The notes beneath the pieces were generated by a model that had not been told where the DNA came from, ran no database searches, and saw only the letters and a list, made by a program, of their open reading frames with translations. DNA of 64,000 nt from Bin87 sp965222895. GTDB taxonomy: Bacteria > Chloroflexota > Dehalococcoidia > Lucifugimonadales > UBA3495. Of this stretch, positions 55,596-63,027 are shown piece by piece (positions within the stretch are counted from its first letter, which is position 1; each line of letters begins with the position of its first letter). Where the stretch lies: the NCBI GenBank assembly GCA_965222895.1, contig CBDCVB010000001.1, positions 930,001-994,000 of the forward strand, read 5' to 3'. The translations under genes were made by a program, and so were the position numbers.

Positions 55596-56786
55596 ATGCC
55601 CAGCAAGAAAATCGTCCTCGCCTACTCCGGCGGTCTTGACACCTCGGTCGCCGTGCCCTGGCTCAAGGAAAACTTCCAAGCCGACATCATCACCTGCACC
55701 ATTGACCTGGGCATGGTGGACCTCGAAACCATCCGCCAGCGCGCTTATGCCGTCGGCGCATCCGAGGCCGTTACCGTGGATGGGCGGGAGACGCTGGTCG
55801 ACGAGTTCCTGTGGCCGGCGCTGCGGGCCGGCGCCATCTACGAAGGTCAGTATCCGCTGGCTACGGCGTTGGGGCGGCCGCTTATTGCGCGGTATCTGGC
55901 CGAGGTTGCCGAGGAACACGGCGCGGAGGCCATCGCTCACGGCTGCACCGGCAAGGGCAACGACCAGGTTCGCATCGAGGTGGGCGTGGCCGCTCTCACC
56001 CAGGGCGTGGAGGTCATCGCGCCCATCCGCGAGTGGGGCATGAACCGCGAGGACGAGGTGGAGTACGCCCGCGCGCGCAACCTGCCCATCGCTCCGTCCA
56101 ACAATAAGTACAGCACCGACGAGAACCTGTGGGGCCGCAGCGCCGAGGCCGGCGAGCTGGAAGACCCCTGGAACGAACCGCCCGAGGACGCCTACGAGTG
56201 GACGGCCAACCCCAACGCCGCCCCCGACGAGCCGGCCTACGTGGAAATCCACTTCGACGAGGGGATACCCACTGCCGTGGATGGCGAGAGCATGGCCGGC
56301 GTCGACCTGATTACGCACCTGAACCGCCTGGCCGGAGCCCACGGCGTGGGTCGCATCGACCACGTGGAGAACCGGCTGGTGGGCATCAAGTCGCGGGAGG
56401 TGTACGAATCGCCGGCCGCGGTCGCGCTGCACGCGGCGCACCGGGGCCTGGAGACGATGACCCTGTCCAGGGAGCAGACTCGCTTCAAGGAGCGGGTGGC
56501 CCAGGAGTACGCCGAGCTGGTGTACAACGGCCTGTGGTTCACCGCCCACCGCCGCGACCTGGATGCCTACGTTGCGTCCACTCAGCGCCACGTTACCGGC
56601 GAGGTGCGGTTGCGGCTGCACAAGGGGACGTGCGTGGTGGCCGGCCGCCGCGCCGACCGCCCGCTGTACAACTACGGCCTCGCCACCTACGACCGGGCCG
56701 ACGAGTTCGACCATACCGCTGCCAAGGGGTTTATAGACATTTACGGGCTGCCGGTGCGGACGCAGAACCGTCAGCAGGGGGCGTAG
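55596..56786 (+). CDS. argG: argininosuccinate synthase
   Basis: This 396-residue enzyme joins citrulline and aspartate with ATP in arginine synthesis. The N-type ATP pyrophosphatase motif is AYSGGLDTSVAV at residues 9-20. IAHGCTGKGNDQVR (about 115-128), MNREDEVEYAR, the citrulline-contact segment SNNKYSTDENLWGRS and EPAYVEIHFDEG follow in family order. AAAGGAG stands 12 bases before ATG 55596, and an out-of-frame ATG at 55586 lies nearer to it. This odd spacing may lower initiation or mark a tiny leader frame. Confidence 0.96.
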   Translation: MPSKKIVLAYSGGLDTSVAVPWLKENFQADIITCTIDLGMVDLETIRQRAYAVGASEAVTVDGRETLVDEFLWPALRAGAIYEGQYPLATALGRPLIARYLAEVAEEHGAEAIAHGCTGKGNDQVRIEVGVAALTQGVEVIAPIREWGMNREDEVEYARARNLPIAPSNNKYSTDENLWGRSAEAGELEDPWNEPPEDAYEWTANPNAAPDEPAYVEIHFDEGIPTAVDGESMAGVDLITHLNRLAGAHGVGRIDHVENRLVGIKSREVYESPAAVALHAAHRGLETMTLSREQTRFKERVAQEYAELVYNGLWFTAHRRDLDAYVASTQRHVTGEVRLRLHKGTCVVAGRRADRPLYNYGLATYDRADEFDHTAAKGFIDIYGLPVRTQNRQQGA

Positions 56787-56810
56787 ATAACGGAAGGGCT
56801 GCCGGCGGCG

Positions 56811-57191
56811 CTAAATCTGCTCCACTATTGCTACTGCCCCGTTTGGAGTGGCGGATATAGCAACGTCGCTGCCCCAAAGCAGTGCCATTCCGATTAGTAC
56901 CTCGTCCGGGGTTTCCAGTACGGTTACGCGCTTGGGCTGTTGGTGCCATATTAGCGTAGCTCTGTATGTGGGCACTCTGTCAGCCCTTCCAGTAGCAAGG
57001 GTTAATTCAACCCATCTATCCGTTTGGGCCAATCCCAGATTTCTGATTGTGCCAGTGTTCAAAGCGAGCTCTTCGGTAAATCCGGTATCAATTGTGGCCG
57101 TGATTATTCGAAGGATTCCGCCAGCGTCCAAAATGCTGATTGCAATTCTGGCTTCTCGAGGGTCTTCGCTGACGTACCCTTCCATCGTCAT
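56811..57191 (-). CDS. clan AA retropepsin-like aspartic protease
   Basis: This 126-residue protein has the active-site motif IITATIDTGFTEELALNTGTI (Asp-Thr-Gly near residue 35) and a C-terminal flap-like region with EVLIGMALLWGSDVAI. That is the layout of the small bacterial clan AA proteases, which work as homodimers with one Asp per subunit. Its ATG overlaps the stop of the upstream gene by four bases (ATGA), so it is translationally coupled to the small protein before it. The target is unknown; the pair resembles a conserved two-gene module. Confidence 0.78.
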   Translation of the reverse strand: MTMEGYVSEDPREARIAISILDAGGILRIITATIDTGFTEELALNTGTIRNLGLAQTDRWVELTLATGRADRVPTYRATLIWHQQPKRVTVLETPDEVLIGMALLWGSDVAISATPNGAVAIVEQI

Positions 57192-57490
57192 TCTACAGCC
57201 TTAAGTCTTTCCCCCAGCAAAGCGGCCGCAAATCGACCGGTAGCCCGGAATGGCGTCGGATACCCAATTTTCATGGTGTAAACCCTAGAATTGGGCTGGC
57301 GTTCTTCTAGCCGGTGCCATGCCTCGGCGCAGTTAGCGTTCATTTCGTAGTCGCCGCTCTGTGGGTCGATAATCAGGAACTTGCCCTTGTCGGCATCGGT
57401 GATGCTCGCCTCGATTCTATCGTGGTAGATGGCCAGGGCTTTGGCCTTTATCTTTTCAAATTCAGCTTTTTCAGCTTTGCTGAGAAGCAT
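57188..57490 (-). CDS. small protein paired with the clan AA protease
   Basis: This 100-residue protein starts MLLSKAEKAEFEKIKAKALA, then EASITDADKGKFLIIDPQSGDYEMNANCAEAWHRLEERQPNSRVYTMKIGY. The DKGKFxxIDxxSGDYE block is familiar from short proteins encoded next to clan AA proteases. ATG 57490 was chosen because GGAG lies seven bases upstream; ATG 57496 is too close to it. The function is unknown. It may be the substrate, regulator or antitoxin-like partner of the protease, but nothing in the sequence decides this. Confidence 0.65.
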   Translation of the reverse strand: MLLSKAEKAEFEKIKAKALAIYHDRIEASITDADKGKFLIIDPQSGDYEMNANCAEAWHRLEERQPNSRVYTMKIGYPTPFRATGRFAAALLGERLKAVE

Positions 57491-57556
57491 AGCCATTCTC
57501 CAAAAACCGGGGCCTGGCGGACGGGCGGTGGTAACGCCCATCCGCCAGCGCATTGC

Positions 57557-58747
57557 TTACACGTTGCCCAGCGCGGTATCCAGCCGGCCCACGCCTTCGT
57601 CGATTTCCGCCTCGGTGATGTTGAGGGCGGGCATGATGCGGACTGCGTTGGGCCGCACGCCGTTGAGCAGCACACCGGCGGCCTCGGCGGCGTCCATTAC
57701 CTGGGGCATGATATCACTGTCGAAGGCGACGGCGGCCAGCAGGCCCTTGCAGCGGATTTCGTTGACGAAGCCGTACCTGGACTTGAGGTCGTCCAGCCGG
57801 TCCTTCAGAACCACTTCCATCTGCTTGACGTGGCCGAGGATGTCGTTGTCCAGCAGGTAGCGGGTGCCGGCGGCGGCGGCGGCGGTGGTCAGGGGGTTGC
57901 CGCCGAAGGTGCTGCCGTGGTCGCCGTAGGTCAGCGCCATCGCGTCTGCCTTGGCCAGGAACGCGCCGATGGGCACGCCGAATCCCAATCCCTTGGCCAG
58001 AATCATCACGTCAGGTTCGACGTTGTACTCCTCATAGCCGAACAGGCTGCCCAGACGACCCATGCCGGTCTGCACCTCGTCCAGAATCAGCAGGATGTTG
58101 TTCTGGTCGCACCAGGCCCGCAGCCGCTGGAAGTAGCCATCGTCGGGAATGTTCACGCCGCCCTCGCCCTGCACCGGCTCGATCATCACGGCGACGGTGT
58201 TCTCGGTGGTGGCGTTCATCACCGCCTCCACATCGTTGAAGTCCACGTAGGTAAAACCCTCGGGGATGGGCTCAAACAGCTCGTGGTAATGGGGCTGGCC
58301 GGTGGCGGCCACGGCATTCATCGTGCGCCCGTGGAACGAATTCAGCGCGGTAATGACACCATAGGCCCCGTTCTTGTGCAGCTTGCCGTAGCGTCGGGCG
58401 ATTTTGAGGGCGCCCTCCACGGCCTCGGCGCCGCTGTTGCAGAAGAACACCCGATCCATGCAGGAGTTTTCAATCAGCAGCTCGGCGATTTCGAGCTGCG
58501 GCAGGGTGTAGAACTGGTTGGAGGTCTGGATGAGCGTGGCGGCCTGCTTCTGGATGGCTTCCACCACGACGGGCGGACAGTGGCCCAGGTTGTCCACGGC
58601 CCAGCCGGCCACGAAGTCGATGTATTCCTTTCCGTCGGCATCCCACACTCGGGAGCCTTCGCCCCGCACGATTACCACCGGGCGTCGCCGGACGGTCTGG
58701 GCGTAGTATTGCTGCTCAATGGCGATGTATTCAGCGTTGCTGGGCAT
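57557..58747 (-). CDS. argD: acetylornithine aminotransferase-type class III transaminase
   Basis: This 396-residue PLP enzyme has GKEYIDFVAGWAVDNLGHCPP, the phosphate-binding FFCNSGAEAVEGALKIAR, VAVMIEPVQGEGGVNIP, LLILDEVQTGMGRLG, the Schiff-base Lys in MILAKGLGFGVPIGAFL and HGSTFGGNPLTTAAA. These match ArgD and related omega-transaminases. It probably converts N-acetylglutamate semialdehyde to N-acetylornithine, since argG, argB and argJ are close by. 4-aminobutyrate or lysine-pathway activity cannot be excluded from sequence alone. Confidence 0.9.
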   Translation of the reverse strand: MPSNAEYIAIEQQYYAQTVRRRPVVIVRGEGSRVWDADGKEYIDFVAGWAVDNLGHCPPVVVEAIQKQAATLIQTSNQFYTLPQLEIAELLIENSCMDRVFFCNSGAEAVEGALKIARRYGKLHKNGAYGVITALNSFHGRTMNAVAATGQPHYHELFEPIPEGFTYVDFNDVEAVMNATTENTVAVMIEPVQGEGGVNIPDDGYFQRLRAWCDQNNILLILDEVQTGMGRLGSLFGYEEYNVEPDVMILAKGLGFGVPIGAFLAKADAMALTYGDHGSTFGGNPLTTAAAAAGTRYLLDNDILGHVKQMEVVLKDRLDDLKSRYGFVNEIRCKGLLAAVAFDSDIMPQVMDAAEAAGVLLNGVRPNAVRIMPALNITEAEIDEGVGRLDTALGNV

Positions 58748-58927
58748 TGGACATCTGCTCCCTTCAGTGTGTTACGCGCTTTGGCGCAGAGTACATTATA
58801 CGCCATGCGCATCGGGAAGCGGCGGCGGTCCTTCACGACAAACCCGCCGCCGTGGGACTGGTTCCGCCCACGCCGATTTTGGCATTGGCGGCGTTTGTGT
58901 TAATATGCGTGTTGACAACTTTCGGCC

Positions 58928-58957
58928 AACGATTTCACTCTGAACGATTTCACTCTG
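58928..58957 (+). repeat. 15-bp tandem duplication before a gene start
   Basis: AACGATTTCACTCTG occurs twice in direct contact and is followed immediately by the ribosome-binding GAGG of the gene at 58970. A TTGACA lies at 58912-58917. Confidence 0.7.
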
Positions 58958-58969
58958 GAGGAATTACAC

Positions 58970-59434
58970 ATGGCAACTATGATTGATGGCGAGTCCTATC
59001 TGGGCAAGGTGATGATACGCCCGCTGAGCAAGACCGGCGACGTAACCCTGTACTGCTGGCCCCTACGCTGCCTGCGGGCCAAGTTCGGTGGCCCGACGTT
59101 TGGCGTTGACGTCAACGGCGTGGAAATCGTTCGTTTTGACCCCCATGGGTCGCGCGGTCACTGGCACAAGGGTGGCTACGACAAGCTGGGCGCCGGCGGC
59201 TCCCACGTCGATTTCCCCGAAGGCATTATGGAGAGCCAGGCGCAGGTAGCATGGTCGCTGGAGCAGGTTCGCGAGCAATCCGCCGCGCTGCTGGCCGAGG
59301 CTGGCTACACCGACGCAGCCGCCGGCCTGGACGCTGAGCTGCTGCAGGCTGCCACGTCCGATGTGGTTGCCCACCTGGACGCCCACAACGGCATCATGGC
59401 CGAGGCGATTCAGAAGGATCTGATCGCCGCTTAG
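58970..59434 (+). CDS. conserved hypothetical protein
   Basis: This 154-residue protein has a likely beta-rich N-terminal half (PLSKTGDVTLYCWPLRCLRAKFGGPTFGVDVNGVEIVRFD) and a His/Gly motif DPHGSRGHWHKGGYDKLGAGGSHVDFPEG (about 66-94). A C-terminal helical half follows (VAWSLEQVREQSAALLAEAGY). I do not recognise a characterised family. The conserved His residues suggest metal or substrate binding. GGAGG lies ten bases before ATG 58970. It is a single-gene unit with its own hairpin terminator. Confidence 0.75.
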   Translation: MATMIDGESYLGKVMIRPLSKTGDVTLYCWPLRCLRAKFGGPTFGVDVNGVEIVRFDPHGSRGHWHKGGYDKLGAGGSHVDFPEGIMESQAQVAWSLEQVREQSAALLAEAGYTDAAAGLDAELLQAATSDVVAHLDAHNGIMAEAIQKDLIAA

Positions 59435-59459
59435 GTCAACCGTTTACACCAAAGCGAGA

Positions 59460-59487
59460 GTAGGGGCGGCCCGGCGGTCGCCCCTAC
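59460..59487 (+). terminator. hairpin after the conserved hypothetical gene
   Basis: GTAGGGGCGGCC and GGTCGCCCCTAC form a 12-bp stem (one G-T pair) around CGGC, 25 bp after the stop at 59434. No T tract follows. It lies between convergent genes. Confidence 0.5.
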
Positions 59488-59562
59488 GGCGTTTCAGTTT
59501 TCTGCGTGAGGTTGCCCGGGCAGCCAACCGGGCGAGCCGTTGGCCTGGTGGGTGTCCCGTGT

Positions 59563-59993
59563 TCACACCGGCATCAGAGGATTACGCCAGCGAAGGCCTG
59601 GGAAGCGGCTGAAGTCGGTATCATTGGAGTGCAACTCAGCCTGGTACTCCATCGCCAGCGTTGCGATGTGGCAGTCGGTAACCAGGTTTCCTCCCACCCC
59701 GGCGGCTTCCAGGTTACGGCGAAAAATTGCCAAGTGTTCCACTCCCGGGTTGACTGGCACGACGCCGGGGCGAGCAAACCATTCCTCCACGTAACCCACC
59801 GCGTTGGCGACGTTCACCGGGGGGGAAGACGACCCTAGGGTTGGTCATCAGGCGGACGAAGCCAATGACGACAGCCCACGGGATACCTACCCGTTCCGTT
59901 GACGCTGCTTTCCCACCACCGTCGCGCCGACTCATGCTGCGAAACGCCGGTGTTGTGAGCGTAGATCAGCAGGTTAATGTCCGGAATTATCAC
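59563..59993 (-). pseudogene. vapC: VapC-type PIN toxin with frame breaks
   Basis: The PIN-domain order is complete across three frames. VIIPDINLLIYAHNTGVSQHESARRWWES starts at GTG 59993, overlapping the vapB stop. VGIPWAVVIGFVRLMTNPRVVFPP is in a second frame. VNVANAVGYVEEWFARPGVV...GGNLVTDCHIATLAMEYQAELHSNDTDFSRFPGL runs to 59563 in a third. The acidic residues of the RNase site (PDIN, QHE, TDCH, NDTDF) are all there. One break is at a run of seven G near 59823; the other is near 59895. It is either a decayed toxin or a consensus-error artefact. Confidence 0.72.
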
Positions 59994-60250
59994 AACTGGG
60001 TTGTTCCGGTAAAACCTTCCGTCTCCAGCAGGTCATTCATTTGATTCAGCCGCAGCGGGTCAACCCCGGGGGCAAAACCCCCTTTATTGGGAACTACCCG
60101 ATATAGGGGAAGGTCTGCACCGCCGCTCCCCGGTGACAACCCCCGGCGTATCACGTCGTTAACTACCTGCTTGAACGGCAGCTCCAATAAGCGGGCACGC
60201 TCCTTCAGGGCGTCCGCCAAATCATCGTCCAGCGTTAACGTAGTTCGCAT
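59990..60250 (-). CDS. vapB: VapB-type antitoxin
   Basis: This 86-residue protein starts with the ribbon-helix-helix type MRTTLTLDDDLADALKERARLLELPFKQVVNDVIRRGLS, characteristic of antitoxins that repress their own operon. The C-terminal half (LPLYRVVPNKGGFAPGVDPL...QMNDLLET) would bind and block the PIN toxin. The gene overlaps vapC by four bases. An intact antitoxin next to a broken toxin is the usual direction of decay. Confidence 0.82.
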   Translation of the reverse strand: MRTTLTLDDDLADALKERARLLELPFKQVVNDVIRRGLSPGSGGADLPLYRVVPNKGGFAPGVDPLRLNQMNDLLETEGFTGTTQL

Positions 60251-60345
60251 GTCGGCATCATAGTGTCGGTGAATCTTGATGTCAAGATGTCAACATTTTC
60301 CTTCCAGAAAAGACAACCGACACCTTCCCCTGCCGTATGGGTATG

Positions 60346-61164
60346 CTATGGCGTAATCCGCGTGCCGATGGGTTTGCCGTTGATGCAATCCATTAGGGCG
60401 CCGGGCTCACGGCCGTCGATGATGTGGGCGCTGGGTACGGTTGCGTCGGCAATGGCCGCGAGGCAGGCATCCAGCTTGGGCAGCATCCCACCGCGGGCTA
60501 CGCCGGAATTGCGCAATGACTCGGCGCTGCGGGCGTTCATACGCGGAATAACGCGCCCGCCGTTGTCCATCACACCGGCTACGTCGGTCAGGAAGATAAT
60601 CCGCTCGGCCTCCAGGGCGTGGGCCAGGGCGCCGGCCGCCGTGTCGCCGTTCACGTTGAGCGGTTGGCCGGCGTGGTCGCTGCCATCCGTAACATCCACG
60701 GCGATGGGGGAAATCATAGGGATAAACCCGGCGGCGACGATGATGTTGACCGGCGTGGTGTCCACTCGGGCAATCTCCCCCACGTAACCCAGCTCGGGGT
60801 TGGCAACCCACGCCTGCAGCAGGCAGCCGTCCATCCCACTGAGGCCGATGGTGGGTGCGCCGAGGCGTTGCATATGGGCGGTCAGTTCCTTGTTCACCAA
60901 CCCGCCCAGCACGGCCACCACGATTTCCAGCGATGGCGCATCGGTGACGCGCAGGCCGTTGACGAAGTTGGGGGCCAGGTTCTGCCGCCGCATCCATTCG
61001 CTGATGACGTTGCCGCCACCGTGCACGATGACGATGGGCCGGCCCGCGGCGTGCAGGGAGGCCAAATCCTGTAGCGAGGTATCATTACCGCCCAGCGTGC
61101 TGCCGCCGATTTTGACGACGATAGGTTGTTGTGCAGGCAGTGGCGACACAGTGGCGGTGCTCAA
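60346..61164 (-). CDS. argB: acetylglutamate kinase
   Basis: This 272-residue amino-acid kinase phosphorylates N-acetylglutamate, the second step to arginine. Motifs: PIVVKIGGSTLGG (residues 14-26), PIVIVHGGGNVISEW, NGLRVTDAPSLE, LNVNGDTAAGALAHAL, IFLTDVAGVMDNGG and VARGGMLPKLDACLAAI. The start is TTG 61164 with only a weak upstream site. The N-terminal extension typical of arginine-inhibited hexameric kinases seems absent, so feedback inhibition is uncertain. It lies 63 bp downstream of argJ on the same strand. Confidence 0.94.
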   Translation of the reverse strand: MSTATVSPLPAQQPIVVKIGGSTLGGNDTSLQDLASLHAAGRPIVIVHGGGNVISEWMRRQNLAPNFVNGLRVTDAPSLEIVVAVLGGLVNKELTAHMQRLGAPTIGLSGMDGCLLQAWVANPELGYVGEIARVDTTPVNIIVAAGFIPMISPIAVDVTDGSDHAGQPLNVNGDTAAGALAHALEAERIIFLTDVAGVMDNGGRVIPRMNARSAESLRNSGVARGGMLPKLDACLAAIADATVPSAHIIDGREPGALMDCINGKPIGTRITP

Positions 61165-61193
61165 CGGCGTAAGGCTTTCACCCTTATCCTACC

Positions 61194-61214
61194 CCTCTCC
61201 CATCAAGGGAGAGG
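61194..61214. repeat. palindromic repeat, family C, second copy
   Basis: CCTCTCCCATCAAGGGAGAG plus one base, identical to 55373-55393, here in the gap between argJ and argB. In RNA it could form an 8-bp hairpin between the two cistrons. Confidence 0.6.
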
Positions 61215-61227
61215 TGACCAATAATCG

Positions 61228-62466
61228 CTAGGTGGTGTACGCGCTGTTGATGATTACGTACTGCTCGGTGAGGTCGCAGCCGAAGGCGGTAGCCATGCCG
61301 TCGGCCAGGTTCAGGCTCACCCGAAAGTCAACCTGTTCCCCCGACATCAGGGCAACCACGGCATCGCGGTGGAAGGGTATGGGCGTGCCGGCCTCCATGA
61401 TGCAAACGCCGTTGACGAACAGGTCGACGTGCTCCTCCTGAGCCTCTGCGCCGCTGCGTCCCAAGGCCATCATCAGTCGGCCCCAGTTGGGGTCGGCGCC
61501 GTACACCGCCGACTTCACCAGGTTGCTGCCGGCGATGGTTTTGGCGGCCAGGCGGGCGTCGGCGTCGCTGCGGGCGCCGTCAACCTGCACGGTGATGAGG
61601 CGGGATGCGCCCTCGCCGTCGCGGGCCAGCATACGGGTCAGGTCGGTGCAAACCCGTTGCAGCGCGGCGCGGAAGGTGTCGGCGTCCGGCGAACGCTCGT
61701 CAATTACCGGGTTGCCGGCCTGTCCGTTGGCAAAGGCCAGGAAGGTATCGTTGGTGCTACTATCGCCATCCACCGTCAGCATATTGTAGGTTTCGTCGGC
61801 AACGGCCTTCACGGTGGTTTGCAGGAAACCGGGATCGACGGCGGCATCGGTAGTCGCAAAGGACAACATCGTCGCCATGTTGGGGTGAATCATCCCCGAA
61901 CCCTTGGCCACCCCGCCGATGGTGATGGCCTGGCCCGTGGAGATGGTGAATGACACCGCCGTTTCCTTGGGATGAGTGTCGGTGGTCATCATGGCGCGGG
62001 CCAGCTGATTGCCGCCCGCATCGTCCAGCACAATCCGGGTTACGCCGGAGCGGATTAGCGACATGGGCAGCTCGACCCCGATGACACCCGTGCTGCATAC
62101 GAGCACATCTTCGGCCGTGATGCCCAGGGTGTCGGCGGCCAGGCGCGTCATTTCCTCGGCATCCTTGTAGCCCTGGGCGCCGACGCAGGTGTTGGCAATG
62201 CCGGCGTTGACGATGAGGGCGCGGGCCTTGCCGGTGGCAACCCGTGTGCGGTCCAGATCAACGGTCGACGAACGGATGGTCGAAGTGGTGAACACCCCAC
62301 CAACGGAGCAGGGGGTGTCCGAGACCAGCATGGCCAGGTCCAGCTTGTCCTCGCCACGGCTCTTGAGGCCGATGAACACGCCGCCGGCGGAAAAGCCCTG
62401 CGGGGAGGTGATGGTACCGTCGGAGATGTGGGTGATTTCTGCGCTGGGCGACGCGGTGCTGGCCAT
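61228..62466 (-). CDS. argJ: ArgJ bifunctional ornithine acetyltransferase/N-acetylglutamate synthase
   Basis: This 412-residue ArgJ recycles the acetyl group from N-acetylornithine to glutamate. The autocleavage site is in KGSGMIHPNMATMLSFATTD, where cleavage before the Thr of MATML gives the alpha and beta chains. Other family blocks are NAGIANTCVGAQGYKDA, CSTGVIGVELPM, TVDGDSSTNDTFLAFANG and VYGADPNWGRLMMALG. AGGAGC precedes ATG 62466. With argB immediately downstream, this gives the acetyl-cycle branch of arginine synthesis. Confidence 0.95.
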   Translation of the reverse strand: MASTASPSAEITHISDGTITSPQGFSAGGVFIGLKSRGEDKLDLAMLVSDTPCSVGGVFTTSTIRSSTVDLDRTRVATGKARALIVNAGIANTCVGAQGYKDAEEMTRLAADTLGITAEDVLVCSTGVIGVELPMSLIRSGVTRIVLDDAGGNQLARAMMTTDTHPKETAVSFTISTGQAITIGGVAKGSGMIHPNMATMLSFATTDAAVDPGFLQTTVKAVADETYNMLTVDGDSSTNDTFLAFANGQAGNPVIDERSPDADTFRAALQRVCTDLTRMLARDGEGASRLITVQVDGARSDADARLAAKTIAGSNLVKSAVYGADPNWGRLMMALGRSGAEAQEEHVDLFVNGVCIMEAGTPIPFHRDAVVALMSGEQVDFRVSLNLADGMATAFGCDLTEQYVIINSAYTT

Positions 62467-62559
62467 TGTAAAGCGCTCCTAGCGGGCATGGATTAGCGGC
62501 GAAAATGCCGGTTCAATATACCATAGGCGGCGGCGGTTACCACCTCAACTGGAGGCCAT

Positions 62560-63027
62560 TCATCCGTCGCATAGGTCGGTGCGATTCAGCAAATCTCGAT
62601 GGGTGCGGCGCACATCGGAATAGTCAACGGTGGTATAGATGCGTCCACGTGTGCCGGCAATGATCTGCCGATTGCGGAAATCCTCTTGCAAGTCCCGGTC
62701 ATTCGTGAACAGCAGACGGGCGCCGCTGACCCGGGCCAATGCCAGAACGTGCACATCGTTAGAGCTGCAAATTGCTTGTGCGCGAATTTCCTCTTCTGCG
62801 ATGTTCACATCTACGTCCGCGATCCTTCTGGCACGCCCAGCCTGTAGTCTATCGGTGAAAAACTTTAGGAAATTCGGGTTTTGAGCGAGTTCTCGGAAAA
62901 GTGCGCCCCCGGCTACGACGATGCCCCCGTTACCCCGGGCTAGCCAGCGGAGAAAATAAACACCAGCTTCAGTTGGATTGACCCCGAACAATTGGTGAAC
63001 AACATCATTATCGATGATGGTGCACAT
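62560..63027 (-). CDS. PIN-like domain protein coupled to an AAA ATPase
   Basis: This 155-residue protein begins MCTIIDNDVVHQLFGVNPTE. Asp residues lie at IDND near the N-terminus and in SSNDVHVLALARVSGARLLFTNDRDLQEDF near residues 90-120, the arrangement of the PIN nuclease fold. It starts at ATG 63027 directly after the stop of the ATPase gene (63028-63030), so the two are translationally coupled. The pair may be a toxin-like nuclease controlled by an ATPase, as in several defence modules, but the exact system is not recognised. Confidence 0.65.
   Translation of the reverse strand: MCTIIDNDVVHQLFGVNPTEAGVYFLRWLARGNGGIVVAGGALFRELAQNPNFLKFFTDRLQAGRARRIADVDVNIAEEEIRAQAICSSNDVHVLALARVSGARLLFTNDRDLQEDFRNRQIIAGTRGRIYTTVDYSDVRRTHRDLLNRTDLCDG

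Noticed and set aside
57314..58903. 529-codon plus-strand frame over argD
   Set aside because: It is antisense to a well-supported transaminase. The composition (Gly/His/Val repeats) is typical of third-position GC shadows.
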